A DNA stretch of 64,000 nt from Dinoroseobacter sp049800775 (GCF_049800775.1 NZ_JBNAFR010000005.1:62001-126000); one strand, 5' to 3'; counted from the stretch's first letter, positions 25,389 through 35,018 are shown. Numbers and translations: made by a program. Notes: generated from the sequence alone by a model not told the origin.

Positions 25389-26365
25389 GCGCCGGAGGGG
25401 CGTCCTTCCCCGGGCTGTGCAAGCGGCGGAGAGGATTCGGTCGGGGCGGGCTCTGCCGCGCCCTCTTCGGCGGCGGGGCTGGGCGCCGGGGCGGGCAGGT
25501 CGCCCGCGATGGCCGGATCCAGCCCGAGCAGCATCCGGGTGATCCGGATCAGCTCTTCGCGCATCTTCATGCGGTGGGTCACCCGGTCGAGCATCCCGTG
25601 ATCGAGCAGGTACTCGGCCCGCTGGAACCCTTCGGGCAGCTTCTCGCGGATGGTCTGTTCGATCACGCGCGGCCCGGCAAAGCAGATCAGCGCATTGGGC
25701 TCGGCAATCTGCACATCGCCCAGCATCGCGTAAGAGGCCGTCACCCCGCCCGTGGTCGGGTGGGTCAGCACGACGATATAGGGCAGCCCGGCTTCCTTGA
25801 GCATCTCGACCGCGACGGTCGTGCGCGGCATCTGCATCAGGCTGAGAATGCCCTCCTGCATGCGCGCGCCCCCGGCGGCAGAGAACAGGATCAGCGGGCG
25901 CTTCAGCTCGACCGCGCGCTCGGCGGCGGCCACGATCGCATTGCCCACATACATCCCCATGGACCCGCCCATGAAGCTGAAATCCTGTGCCGCGGCGATG
26001 ATCGGCGTGCGCCCGATCTCGCCCTCGGCGACCAGCATCGCTTCTTTCTCGCCGGTGGTTTTCACCGCGGCCTTCATGCGGTCTGGGTATTTCTTCTGGT
26101 CGCGGAACTGCAGGGGATCGGCGATCGGGGCGGGGACCTCCACCTCCGAGAAGACACCGCCATCAAACAGGCCCTCGAAGCGGGCCCGGGGCGTGATGCC
26201 CATATGATGGTCGCAGCTCACGCAGACGAATTGGTTATCCGACAGCTCCCGGTGGAACAGCATGGTTCCGCATTCGGGGCATTTCGTCCACAGGTTCTCG
26301 GGCACTTCGCGGCGCGAGAACAGGGAGTTGATGGTCGGGCGGACGTAGTTGGAGATCCAGTTCAT
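25385..26365 (-). CDS. accD: Acetyl-CoA carboxylase carboxyltransferase subunit beta
   Basis: A 326-residue crotonase-fold subunit that, with AccA, carries carboxyl from carboxybiotin to acetyl-CoA, the first step of fatty-acid synthesis. The N-terminal zinc ribbon has four cysteines (KCPECGTML and CVSCDHHM, about residues 28-52), followed by the SFMGGSMGMYVGNAI and SAAGGARMQEG oxyanion segments. The last 35 residues are Pro/Ala/Glu-rich and not conserved. Translation of folC is coupled to its end. Confidence 0.97.
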   Translation of the reverse strand: MNWISNYVRPTINSLFSRREVPENLWTKCPECGTMLFHRELSDNQFVCVSCDHHMGITPRARFEGLFDGGVFSEVEVPAPIADPLQFRDQKKYPDRMKAAVKTTGEKEAMLVAEGEIGRTPIIAAAQDFSFMGGSMGMYVGNAIVAAAERAVELKRPLILFSAAGGARMQEGILSLMQMPRTTVAVEMLKEAGLPYIVVLTHPTTGGVTASYAMLGDVQIAEPNALICFAGPRVIEQTIREKLPEGFQRAEYLLDHGMLDRVTHRMKMREELIRITRMLLGLDPAIAGDLPAPAPSPAAEEGAAEPAPTESSPPLAQPGEGRPSGA

Positions 26366-26435
26366 CGGTCGCTCTGGTCAGAGGAGGGGCGTGGCCATAT
26401 GCGCCTGAGATAGTCGGCGCCGCCGGGAAATGCAA

Positions 26436-27326
26436 TCAGCGCGCGACAGCCCAGCGCACCGCAAGGTAGAGCAGAACCGTCATCGCCATATCCTGCCACA
26501 GGAGCGGCGCGATCTCGGCGGCATCCGAAATCGCCAGCTCGGTCGTATAGAGGGACAGGCCCGGGATCGTGCCCTGCACCGAGATCCCGAGGATCGCAAA
26601 GCAGTTATTGGCAAAGTGCATCCCCCAGGCCGCGCCGATATGACCCGTCCGCCGGGTCAGGTCCGCCGCCAGGAGGCCAAAGAGCCCGGCAGCCAGCGCC
26701 ACCATCCAGGCGACCTCTCCGGTGGCGGTCGGGTCGTAATGGGCCAGCCCGAACAGAATGCTGGGCAGGAGCATCCAGACCAGAGGGTTGGCAAAGCGCG
26801 TGGCGAGCTCCTGTTGCAGGTAGCCGCGAAAGAGCATCTCTTCGGCCCCGGTCTGCACCGCGATCAGGCAGAGCGCGAGGGGCAGGAAAGACGCCCAGAT
26901 CGCGAAAGGCAGGTTGGGCAGGATCTCGATCCGCGGCAGAAACAGCACCATGGACAGGACCAGCCCGGCAGCGGTGATCAGCGCCGCGCGTTGAAAGCCG
27001 CGCCGCCCCAGCCCCGGTGGGCCAAGCGTCGTGGCCAGCCCGCGCCCATGGACCAGCCGAAGCGCCGCCCAGAGCCCGAGGATCACCCCGCCAAACGTCG
27101 CCAGCAGCAAGAGCGTCGCGGTCGGCCCGGCGGCCTGTTCGACCCGCTGCATCCAATGCACCAGCGCCGCCTCGCCCCCGATCAGCGCGATCAGGCCAAA
27201 CAGCCCCGCGAGACACCCGATATAGACCACGACCAGAAGGGCCAGACCGGCAAAGAACCGCCACAGCGCGGGACGTGCCCGCGCGGGGGCGGCAAATCGG
27301 TCGAATTCAGGGGTCCAGAAGGACAT
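26436..27326 (-). CDS. CPBP family intramembrane glutamic endopeptidase
   Basis: A 296-residue membrane protein with about eight helices and the Rce1/CPBP (Abi) motifs: EEMLFRG (catalytic Glu pair and Arg, near residue 168), FGLAH (near 205) and HFANN (near 250). Family members include CAAX-prenyl proteases and bacteriocin self-immunity proteins; the bacterial substrate here is unknown. It is monocistronic so far as can be seen, 70 bases after accD in the opposite reading order of transcription on the same strand. Confidence 0.9.
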   Translation of the reverse strand: MSFWTPEFDRFAAPARARPALWRFFAGLALLVVVYIGCLAGLFGLIALIGGEAALVHWMQRVEQAAGPTATLLLLATFGGVILGLWAALRLVHGRGLATTLGPPGLGRRGFQRAALITAAGLVLSMVLFLPRIEILPNLPFAIWASFLPLALCLIAVQTGAEEMLFRGYLQQELATRFANPLVWMLLPSILFGLAHYDPTATGEVAWMVALAAGLFGLLAADLTRRTGHIGAAWGMHFANNCFAILGISVQGTIPGLSLYTTELAISDAAEIAPLLWQDMAMTVLLYLAVRWAVAR

Positions 27327-27390
27327 GGGGCATGGCTCCGGCTGTGCGCGCGGACCCTATGGCCCGCGCGGACGCCGAGGACAACCGTCC

Positions 27391-28812
27391 TCAGTTGCAA
27401 TTCGCGCCGCAGGCGGGCGGCATCAGTGGCGGCGCGAAGGGCGCGTTCGGCCCCAGATGGCAGGCGCTGCCACAGCCCGGACCGGTGTTGTTCACCCAAC
27501 CCGGGCGCGCCGGAGCCCCCGAAAGCGGCGTATAGCGGGAATGGAGCACCGGCGGATTGGTCCCCGGCACGCTCAGGGGTAGAACGCCCGGATCCACCTC
27601 GGTCGTGAAGTTCGCCGCGTTCGGGCCCGACAGGGTGCTGCACTTCGCCCCGGGCTTCCCACCGCGCAGCAGACGGCACCAGGTGGGGTCATCGGGCGAG
27701 ATGTTGAACACGTTATTGCCCCGATGGCAGCTGGTGCAGTTCTGCGACAGCTCGGTCGCGTCCTGCATCTCGCGGATCTTGATGACCGCGTTGTTGCCAA
27801 AGGGAATGATGTCACCGGTGCCCTTTTCGAGGTTGTCCCAGAAACAGGCCTTGCCGGTCTCGGCACTCTGACAGATCACGCCCGCCACGTTCGATGGGCC
27901 CCCGGATCCGCGCGGCAGGGCGATACAGCTGCCGCGCACCGAGGGCGAGGCATAGGTATAGACCGCCGCGGTTTGACCCTGCACGATCAGAGTGCTCGCA
28001 AGATTGCCCTGGAACGTCCATTTCGACGAATTGGTCGAGAAATCCGGCGGTACGGGCACATCGTCGGCCCCGCAACTGCGCATGTAATCGGTCTGGCTCA
28101 GAGAGGCGATCACCCACTCGGCGAGCTGGAATTTCACCTCCAGGATCTCGGGGCGCAGCACCGCTTCGATCTGTTGCTCGGGAAAGAGCAGCCGCGACAG
28201 GAACTCCGCCCGCCAGATCAGCGCCGAGCGGCGCTCATCCTCCAGCATCTGCGCCTCGGCCCGGATGGTGAGGTACTGGGCATAGAGCCGGTTCGTGTCG
28301 TCGAGATCGCGGATCCCGCGCAACTCATCGAGCATCTTGGTCATTCTGAGCAACCGATCCATGTCCGGCAGCTCACGGGGCTTACCCGCGCGCCGCTCCA
28401 GCAAGGCGACCTCCTGGATCTCGGACAGAAGCTTGGCCGCCTCCCCGCGCGAGATCTCGACCGGGCGACCTTCGATATCGAAGGCCTGTCCGTGGCCGGC
28501 GATGGCCATGCGTTTCTCAAAACCATAGCGCGCGCCCTCGGTCAGTTCGGGCGGCAGGACGATGCGCCCATCGGGCAAAGGCTTGGCCTCCTTGTCCAAC
28601 TCGGGATGGGCGCGCAGGAATTGCTCAATCTGGGTGGCGCTCAGGCGTAGATCCCGCAGGATCTCGGGCCGGACGATCAGCTCGGCCTGGGGTCGAACGA
28701 TCAGCGTGGACTCCGGCAGGATACTGAGGCCGGGGTTCGTGTCCTGCGCCTCTGCCGGAAGTGGCAGCGCAAGGGTCAGCAGGGCAGTCATCAATTGGGA
28801 AATACGGGTCAT
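27391..28812 (-). CDS. Secreted Cys-rich protein with CxxCH and Cx3CH motifs; function unknown
   Basis: A 473-residue protein with an N-terminal signal peptide ending in AEAQ. I do not recognise the family. Residues about 25-240 are helical and charged with no cysteine. The second half has about a dozen cysteines, including CTSCH at 359-363, a textbook c-type heme attachment motif, and CGSACH at 447-452, a Cx3CH variant. If both carry heme this is a periplasmic di-heme protein, perhaps tied to electron transfer; disulfides are the alternative for the remaining cysteines. No other cytochrome gene is near. It is divergent from ilvD and separated from the CPBP gene by 64 bases. Confidence 0.8.
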   Translation of the reverse strand: MTRISQLMTALLTLALPLPAEAQDTNPGLSILPESTLIVRPQAELIVRPEILRDLRLSATQIEQFLRAHPELDKEAKPLPDGRIVLPPELTEGARYGFEKRMAIAGHGQAFDIEGRPVEISRGEAAKLLSEIQEVALLERRAGKPRELPDMDRLLRMTKMLDELRGIRDLDDTNRLYAQYLTIRAEAQMLEDERRSALIWRAEFLSRLLFPEQQIEAVLRPEILEVKFQLAEWVIASLSQTDYMRSCGADDVPVPPDFSTNSSKWTFQGNLASTLIVQGQTAAVYTYASPSVRGSCIALPRGSGGPSNVAGVICQSAETGKACFWDNLEKGTGDIIPFGNNAVIKIREMQDATELSQNCTSCHRGNNVFNISPDDPTWCRLLRGGKPGAKCSTLSGPNAANFTTEVDPGVLPLSVPGTNPPVLHSRYTPLSGAPARPGWVNNTGPGCGSACHLGPNAPFAPPLMPPACGANCN

Positions 28813-28944
28813 GAAAATCTCCGAGGCTGAAATAGCCCCCGGAGGCTGCCAAGCCCTCCGTCAGCGGCCCGTTAGGTGCCCGCCATCTTGTACCCGCGCC
28901 CGCGAGCGCGTATCAGGCGGGGCAATTGCCAGGAGAGACACGTC

Positions 28945-30678
28945 ATGCTCAAGCGTCCGTTCGACAAGTCCAAATTGCCCAGCCGTCATGTCACCGAAGG
29001 CCCGGCCCGCGCGCCGCACCGGTCCTATTACTATGCGATGGGCATGACCGAGGAAGAGATCCACCAGCCTCTGGTCGGGGTCGCCACCTGCTGGAACGAG
29101 GCCGCGCCCTGCAACATCGCGCTCAGCCGTCAGGCCCAGGCGGTCAAGATGGGCGTCAAGCAGGCCTCTGGCACACCGCGCGAATTCACGACGATCACCG
29201 TGACCGACGGCATCGCCATGGGCCATGAAGGCATGCGTTCGTCGCTGGCATCGCGCGAGGCGATCGCCGACACGGTCGAGCTGACCATGCGCGGTCATTG
29301 CTATGACGCGGTTGTCGGTCTGGCGGGCTGCGACAAGTCCCTGCCGGGGATGATGATGGCCATGGTGCGCCTGAATGTGCCCTCGGTCTTCATCTATGGC
29401 GGCTCGATCCTGCCGGGCCGGTTGAACGGCGAGGATGTCACGGTTCAGGACGTGTTCGAGGCCGTGGGCAAGCACCAGGCCGGGAACTACTCGGATGCCG
29501 AGCTCGAAGTGCTGGAGCGTGTGGCCTGCCCGTCCGCCGGGGCGTGCGGCGGTCAGTTCACCGCCAACACCATGGCCTGTGTCTCCGAGGCGATTGGCCT
29601 TGCGCTGCCGAACTCCGCCGGGGCCCCTGCCCCCTATGAGAGCCGTGATGCCTATGGCGAAGCCTCGGGCCGCGCGGTCATGGACCTGATCGAGAAGAAC
29701 ATCCGCGCACGGGACATCGTGACCCGCAAGTCGCTGGAAAACGCGGCACGGATCGTGGCCTGCACCGGCGGGTCGACCAATGCCGGTTTGCACCTGCCCG
29801 CGATTGCCCATGAGGCCGGGATCTCCTTCACGCTGCAGGATGTCTGCGACATCTTCCGTGACACGCCCTATTTCGTCGACCTGAAGCCGGGCGGCAAATA
29901 CGTGGCCAAGGACATGTACGAGGCGGGCGGCGTGCCGGTCGTGATGCGCGAACTGCGCCGCGCCGGTCTGATCCACGAAGATTGCATGACCGCGACGGGC
30001 TATTCCATGGGCGAAGAGCTCGACAAGGTCGCGCTCGAGGCCGATGGCCGGGTGATCTACCCGGTGGACAAGCCGCTTTCGACCACGGGCGGTGTTGTCG
30101 GACTGGAGGGTAACCTCGCCCCGGAAGGTGCCATCGTGAAGATCGCGGGCATGACCGAGGACCAGCTGAGCTTCACCGGCCCGGCCCGCGTGTTCGAATG
30201 CGAGGAAGATGCCTTCGAAGCGGTGCAGAACCGCGCCTATGAAGAAGGCGATGTCTTCGTCATCCGCAACGAGGGCCCCGCAGGCGGCCCGGGCATGCGC
30301 GAGATGCTGGCAACCACCGCCGCGCTGTCGGGTCAGGGCATGGGCAAGAAGGTGGCGCTGATCACCGATGGCCGCTTCTCGGGGGCGACACGCGGCTTCT
30401 GCGTCGGGCATGTGGGTCCGGAATCGGCCCATGGTGGCCCGATTGCGATGCTCCAGGATGGCGACATGATCACCATCGACGCGCTCAAGGGTGAGCTGTC
30501 CGTCGCGCTCAGCGAGGACGAGCTGGCCGAGCGCAAGGCGAATTGGGCCGGGCCGCGCGAAACGATCTATGCCACCGGTGCCCTGTGGAAATACGCCCAG
30601 CTCGTGGGCGGCGCGCGTCTCGGGGCGGTGACCCATCCCGGCGGCGGCGAAGAAAAGCACGTTTACGCCGATCTCTGA
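28945..30678 (+). CDS. ilvD: Dihydroxy-acid dehydratase
   Basis: A 577-residue Fe-S dehydratase converting 2,3-dihydroxy-isovalerate and -methylvalerate to the 2-oxo acids of valine and isoleucine. Cluster ligand cysteines lie in the TCWNEAAPCN, GCDKSLPG and SAGACGGQFTANTM segments; the C-terminal TDGRFSGATRG motif holds catalytic serine. The length matches the shorter IlvD type. The ATG at 28945 follows AGGAGAGACACGTC. leuC, another branched-chain gene, begins at the right edge of the window. Confidence 0.97.
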   Translation: MLKRPFDKSKLPSRHVTEGPARAPHRSYYYAMGMTEEEIHQPLVGVATCWNEAAPCNIALSRQAQAVKMGVKQASGTPREFTTITVTDGIAMGHEGMRSSLASREAIADTVELTMRGHCYDAVVGLAGCDKSLPGMMMAMVRLNVPSVFIYGGSILPGRLNGEDVTVQDVFEAVGKHQAGNYSDAELEVLERVACPSAGACGGQFTANTMACVSEAIGLALPNSAGAPAPYESRDAYGEASGRAVMDLIEKNIRARDIVTRKSLENAARIVACTGGSTNAGLHLPAIAHEAGISFTLQDVCDIFRDTPYFVDLKPGGKYVAKDMYEAGGVPVVMRELRRAGLIHEDCMTATGYSMGEELDKVALEADGRVIYPVDKPLSTTGGVVGLEGNLAPEGAIVKIAGMTEDQLSFTGPARVFECEEDAFEAVQNRAYEEGDVFVIRNEGPAGGPGMREMLATTAALSGQGMGKKVALITDGRFSGATRGFCVGHVGPESAHGGPIAMLQDGDMITIDALKGELSVALSEDELAERKANWAGPRETIYATGALWKYAQLVGGARLGAVTHPGGGEEKHVYADL

Positions 30679-30733
30679 GCGGTTCGCTCTGCGCCGGGTC
30701 CGCAATGCGGGCCTGGCCGGGCTCGCCAGCCTG

Positions 30734-31339
30734 ATGCTGGCGGGCTGCGCCGAATTGGGCGCGATCGGCCTGTCGATCGGTGCCATCGGCCAACCCACTG
30801 TCGCCGTGTCCCGCGGGGAGGTCACGATTGCCGGACCCGACGGGTTCTGCGTCTATCCCTTCGCCACGCGGGATCGCGGCCCGCAGGCCTTTGTCCTGCT
30901 GGGAAACTGCGCGGCGATCACCCGCTCGGAAGAGGCCCCGCAACCCCCGATCCACGCGGTCCTGACCGCCACCGTCCGCGAGACCGACGCGATCGAGGTC
31001 GCAAGCCAGGCCGCAGTTCTGGCGGAATTCCTGCGCTCGGAGACAGGGCGCGCGATGCTCAGCCGCGCGAAGGAGGCCGAGACGGTCACGATCCTCGACA
31101 GTTTCGAGCGCGGCGATGTCCTCTATGTCCATACCCGCGACACCAGCCCGAGCTATGCGCCCGGCATGAGTGCCGAGCACTGGCGGGCCTTTCTCGATGT
31201 GGACGGGCGGGTGGTTGCCCTGGCCGTGCTGGGGTTCGAGGCGGATCCGCTCTCGGCGCGTGAGGGTCTGGCGGCGGCGCGCGACTTCGTCACCGCGATC
31301 CAGCGCAGCAATCCCGCCACGGTGGCCGAGGCGCAATAG
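30734..31339 (+). CDS. Putative lipoprotein, conserved hypothetical
   Basis: 201 codons from the first ATG. Immediately upstream, in frame and without ATG/GTG/TTG, the sequence encodes RFALRRVRNAGLAGLASLML directly before AGC, i.e. a complete lipoprotein signal peptide with lipobox LAGC. Starting at ATG 30734 would leave only four residues before that Cys. A CTG at 30689 giving RRVRNAGLAGL as n- and h-region is the best candidate start, unless the sequence has an error here. The mature part has no recognised domain. It lies 55 bases (or 10 from the CTG) after ilvD, and would be co-transcribed. Confidence 0.7.
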   Translation: MLAGCAELGAIGLSIGAIGQPTVAVSRGEVTIAGPDGFCVYPFATRDRGPQAFVLLGNCAAITRSEEAPQPPIHAVLTATVRETDAIEVASQAAVLAEFLRSETGRAMLSRAKEAETVTILDSFERGDVLYVHTRDTSPSYAPGMSAEHWRAFLDVDGRVVALAVLGFEADPLSAREGLAAARDFVTAIQRSNPATVAEAQ

Positions 31340-31448
31340 GGCGCACCCGCTTCGCGCTTGCCGCGCGGGCGTTCAGCGGTAGGGTAATGGCGTGCGCCCC
31401 GGAGGGGGACGCGCCAGTCCATGGGCCGATGGAAAGGGACCACGCCGC

Positions 31449-32195
31449 ATGCTGCGCCGATTGAGCGATCTGATCACCGGACAGAAGGACCCGCTCGCCG
31501 GGGACGCGCCCTCGGGCGAGACCGCCGAAGAGCTGCGCGCGCGCCGGGACGCCGCGCGCCTGTCGCGCGGGATGGCGGATCGCGACGCCCGAGACGCAGA
31601 CGCCGCGCTGCGCGCCCTTGCGGGCACGCCCGCAACCGGCCCGGCCGGCGCGCTCGACGCGTACAGGCCCCTCTGCTGGACCCGTGCGACCCTGCCCGCC
31701 GCCCATGTCGGGCCGGAGACCGGGACCGAGGTCAGCCCGGACCTTACGCTGTTTCACGACTGCCCGCTGGCCGAGATCACCCTGCGTCAGACCCTCGCGC
31801 CCGTCGCTGCCCCGGCCCGCTTTGCCCTGTCGCTGGACACGTTGCGGTTCCAGGGGTCCTTTTTGTCGCTGGTCCTGACCCTGCCCGAGGCGCAGACGAG
31901 CGCGATCGGCCTGCGCGATGTGCTTAGGCTGACGCTTGCTGTCGAGATGAGCGCGCAGACGCGGCTCTATGGCCGCCTGAACCTGCAGCAAGGCCCGAAC
32001 ACCGCGCAGATGCTGGCAGAAGTCCCGCCCGGCGAAGACGGGGCCACCGAGATCGCCTTCGATCTGGCCTATGGCGATCTGCGCGACCTGCCGGTGGAGC
32101 GGGTCTGGATCGACCTGATGGTCGAAGACCCGGCCATGCGACGCGTCACACTCCACGACCTGATCCTGTCGCGCCATCCCCGAGCGGAGCTGTGA
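31449..32195 (+). CDS. DUF6478 family protein
   Basis: A 248-residue protein with no signal peptide or membrane segment, matching DUF6478, which I know only from Rhodobacterales-type genomes and which has no assigned function. The N-terminal 60 residues are charged (LSDLITGQKDPL, then a stretch rich in Arg/Asp/Ala); the remainder has alternating strands such as RFALSLDTLRFQGSFLSLVL and ends in DLILSRHPRAEL. The ATG at 31449 follows AAAGGGA. Its TGA overlaps the next ATG by one base, and the two genes likely form a unit. Confidence 0.8.
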   Translation: MLRRLSDLITGQKDPLAGDAPSGETAEELRARRDAARLSRGMADRDARDADAALRALAGTPATGPAGALDAYRPLCWTRATLPAAHVGPETGTEVSPDLTLFHDCPLAEITLRQTLAPVAAPARFALSLDTLRFQGSFLSLVLTLPEAQTSAIGLRDVLRLTLAVEMSAQTRLYGRLNLQQGPNTAQMLAEVPPGEDGATEIAFDLAYGDLRDLPVERVWIDLMVEDPAMRRVTLHDLILSRHPRAEL

Positions 32196-32611
32196 TGCCC
32201 ATGTCCCCTGCCGACACCACACCTTTTCAGCTGGACATGACCGCCTTCGCGGAGGGCATCTGGCAAGGCCGTCTCAGCGCCCCCACACCCGCAGCCGCCC
32301 CGGAGCTTGCGGTGTTTCGCGACGGCACCCGGGTTGCCGAGCCCGAGATCACCGCCCTGCCCGGCCAGCCGGGTCTGTGGGAGGTCCGCTGGACCCTGCC
32401 CGTTGCGGCCTTGCGCGACGGGACCTCGGTCTTTCTGATCACCGACACCGCCACCGACACGGTGCTGGCCCGTCTGCCGATCCTCGCGGGGGGCGATCTG
32501 GCCGATGACCTGCGCGGCGAGGTTGCACTGCTGCGGGCCGAGCTCGACCAGCTGCGCGCCGCCTTTCAGGCCGAGGCGCGGGCGCGGACCACCCGGCCGC
32601 CCAAGGACTGA
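32195..32611 (+). CDS. Conserved hypothetical protein
   Basis: A 138-residue soluble protein, not assigned to a family. The N-terminal two thirds look like a small beta-sandwich (ELAVFRDGTRV, GLWEVRWTLPVAALRDGTSVFLITD), and the last 35 residues form a likely coiled coil (LRGEVALLRAELDQLRAAFQAEA). ATG at 32195 overlaps the stop of the DUF6478 gene (TGATG); a GTG one codon earlier is also possible. The close coupling suggests it acts with the DUF6478 protein, which is inference. Confidence 0.7.
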   Translation: MPMSPADTTPFQLDMTAFAEGIWQGRLSAPTPAAAPELAVFRDGTRVAEPEITALPGQPGLWEVRWTLPVAALRDGTSVFLITDTATDTVLARLPILAGGDLADDLRGEVALLRAELDQLRAAFQAEARARTTRPPKD

Positions 32612-32686
32612 CGCAGCGTTGCGGATGACATCCCGTCCGCCCCCCGGCAGTCTGCGCGCCAACCGTCACACCACCGGAGAGCCATC

Positions 32687-34714
32687 ATGACAGCCTATCC
32701 GCACCTCCTGCGCCCGCTGGAGCTCGGGCATACGACCCTGCGCAACCGGGTGCTCATGGGGTCGATGCATACCGGGCTCGAAGAGACGCGCGACTGGAAC
32801 CGGGTGGCCGAGTTCTATGCGGCGCGCGCCCGGGGCGGCGTGGGCCTGATGGTGACCGGGGGCATGGCACCCAACAAGGAGGGCGGCGTGTTTCCCGGCG
32901 CGGCAGGGCTGTTCACGCCCGAGGACATCGCCAACCACCGGATCGTGACGGACCGGGTCCACGCGGCCGAGGGCAAGATCGCGATGCAGATCCTCCATGC
33001 CGGGCGCTATGCCTATTCGCCCGATTGCGTCGGCCCCTCGGCGGTGAAATCCCCGATCTCCCCCTTTCCGCCCAAGGAACTGGATGAAGAGGGCATCGAA
33101 AAGCAGATCGCCGATATCGCCACCGCCGCCGCCCGAGCCCGCGAAGCCGGGTATGACGGGGTCGAGGTCATGGGCTCGGAAGGCTACTTCCTGAACCAGT
33201 TCCTCGTGACCCATACCAACCGGCGCGAGGATCGCTGGGGCGGCAGCTACGAGAACCGGATGCGCCTGCCGGTCGAGGTTGTGCGCCGGGTGCGCGAAGC
33301 CGTCGGCCCGGATTTCATCGTGATCTACCGGCTGAGCATGATCGATCTGATCCCCAATGGCTCCAGCTGGGAAGAGGTCGTGCAGCTCGCCCATGCCATC
33401 GAGGACGCGGGCGCATCGATCCTGAACACCGGGATCGGATGGCACGAGGCACGGATCCCGACCATCGCCACCTCGGTGCCGCGCAAAGCCTTTGCCTGGG
33501 TCACCCAGAAGCTGATGGGCGAGGTCACGATCCCCGTGATCACGTCGAACCGGATCAACACGCCCGAGGTCGCCGAAGAGGTGCTGGCCGAAGGCTGCGC
33601 GGACATGGTCTCGATGGCGCGGCCCTTCCTCGCGGATGCGGACTTCGTCGCCAAGGCCGCCGCCGGGCGGTCCGAGACCATCGCGCCCTGCATCGCCTGC
33701 AACCAGGCCTGCCTCGACCATACCTTCTCGGGCAAGCTGAGCTCTTGCCTTGTGAACCCGCGCGCCTGCCATGAGACCGAGCTGACCTATGCGCCCGCCG
33801 AGACGCCGCGCAAGATCGCGATTGTCGGCGCCGGGCCTGCGGGCCTGTCCACGGCGCTCGTCGCCGCCGAGCGGGGCCATGCGGTCACGCTCTTTGACCG
33901 GGCGGACCGGATCGGCGGACAGCTCAACATGGCGCGCATGGTCCCCGGCAAGGAGGAGTTCCACGGCCTCGTGGACTGGTACGAGACCATGGTCGCCGAG
34001 CGGCAGGTCGAGCTGCGCCTTGGGACAGAGGTCACCCCCGACACCGTCGCGGGCTATGACGCGGTGGTGGTGGCCACGGGCGTGCTGCCGCGCGACCCGG
34101 CAATCCCAGGTCAGGACGCCGAGAATGTGCTGTCCTATATAGATGTGCTGCGCGGCGGGGCCGAGGTTGGTCCGCGCGTAGCGATTGTCGGCGCGGGCGG
34201 GATCGGTTTCGATGTGGCCGAATACCTTGCCCATCAGGGCGAGAGCCCGACCGAAGACCCCGAGCTGTGGCAGCGCGAATGGGGTGTGGCGGACCCGGCC
34301 GAGATCCGGGGCGGTCTCGCGCCCGAGGGTCCGCAACCCGAAGCCAGCGCCCGCCAGATCACCCTGTTGCAGCGCAAGTCCGAGAAGCTCGGCAAGCGGC
34401 TGGGCAAGACCACGGGCTGGATCCACCGCGCCAGTCTTCAGATGAAGGGCGTCCAGATGATCGGCGGCGTGAATTACGAAGCGGTGACCGAGGACGGATT
34501 GCAGATCTCCAGGGGCGAGGCGCGCAACGACCCGGAGACGCTGGCGGTCGATACGGTGGTGCTCTGCGCCGGGCAGGTGCCCGACCGGAGCCTCGCCGAT
34601 GCGCTGAGCGATGCCAGTATGCCCGTCCATGTGATCGGTGGGGCGGATGTGGCCACCGAGCTCGACGCGAAACGCGCCATCGATCAGGGCGCGCGGCTGG
34701 CCGCCACGCTCTGA
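32687..34714 (+). CDS. fadH: 2,4-dienoyl-CoA reductase (NADPH), FadH-like
   Basis: A 675-residue three-domain flavo-iron-sulfur enzyme. The N-terminal old-yellow-enzyme barrel (about 1-330) binds FMN. A 4Fe-4S site follows with CIACNQAC and SCLVNPRAC (about residues 336-365). Then FAD- and NAD(P)-binding domains follow with GAGPAGLS (about 385) and GAGGIGFDVAEYL (about 505). It reduces 2,4-dienoyl-CoA during beta-oxidation of unsaturated fatty acids; close relatives act on other enones. The ATG follows CCGGAGAGCC. A 304-base gap follows before the LysR gene. Confidence 0.92.
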   Translation: MTAYPHLLRPLELGHTTLRNRVLMGSMHTGLEETRDWNRVAEFYAARARGGVGLMVTGGMAPNKEGGVFPGAAGLFTPEDIANHRIVTDRVHAAEGKIAMQILHAGRYAYSPDCVGPSAVKSPISPFPPKELDEEGIEKQIADIATAAARAREAGYDGVEVMGSEGYFLNQFLVTHTNRREDRWGGSYENRMRLPVEVVRRVREAVGPDFIVIYRLSMIDLIPNGSSWEEVVQLAHAIEDAGASILNTGIGWHEARIPTIATSVPRKAFAWVTQKLMGEVTIPVITSNRINTPEVAEEVLAEGCADMVSMARPFLADADFVAKAAAGRSETIAPCIACNQACLDHTFSGKLSSCLVNPRACHETELTYAPAETPRKIAIVGAGPAGLSTALVAAERGHAVTLFDRADRIGGQLNMARMVPGKEEFHGLVDWYETMVAERQVELRLGTEVTPDTVAGYDAVVVATGVLPRDPAIPGQDAENVLSYIDVLRGGAEVGPRVAIVGAGGIGFDVAEYLAHQGESPTEDPELWQREWGVADPAEIRGGLAPEGPQPEASARQITLLQRKSEKLGKRLGKTTGWIHRASLQMKGVQMIGGVNYEAVTEDGLQISRGEARNDPETLAVDTVVLCAGQVPDRSLADALSDASMPVHVIGGADVATELDAKRAIDQGARLAATL

Positions 34715-34936
34715 CCGCGCGGCCCGGGGCGACCCGCCGCCGGGCCTGCATCCGACCCGGGCTGCAAATTCGTCGTGCTCCGGTCACTTTTTCGGGATCC
34801 AAAGGGTGGCACTGGCCACAGGGCTCTAACGGTCGGGGCGCCGCTAAATCCTTCGGAAAACAAGGCAAAATAGCGGCATCGCCACGTTCTGGCCGGGTTG
34901 CAGCGGATTCCGCCAACAATAGCTGGGCAAAATCCC

Positions 34937-34942
34937 TATAAT
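34937..34942 (+). promoter_or_regulatory. Possible -10 element upstream of the LysR gene
   Basis: TATAAT, a perfect -10 consensus, occurs 77 bases before the LysR start codon in the 304-base gap after fadH (34715-35018). The expected -35 window (near 34914-34919) is poor, so this is a weak promoter call or one depending on an activator. The rest of the gap shows no gene; an imperfect GC inverted repeat just after the fadH stop may end that transcript. Confidence 0.3.
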
Positions 34943-35018
34943 GACGGGATGACGGCCCAATAACGCCTGAATTGTCTCCGATACCTGATCAGTGAATGTA
35001 GCTGCCAGGATCAATCCG

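Noticed and set aside
34800..34825. TGGCAC followed by a possible -12 element, sigma-54-like
   Set aside because: The second half after the 5-base spacer reads ACAG and not TTGC, so the site is incomplete.
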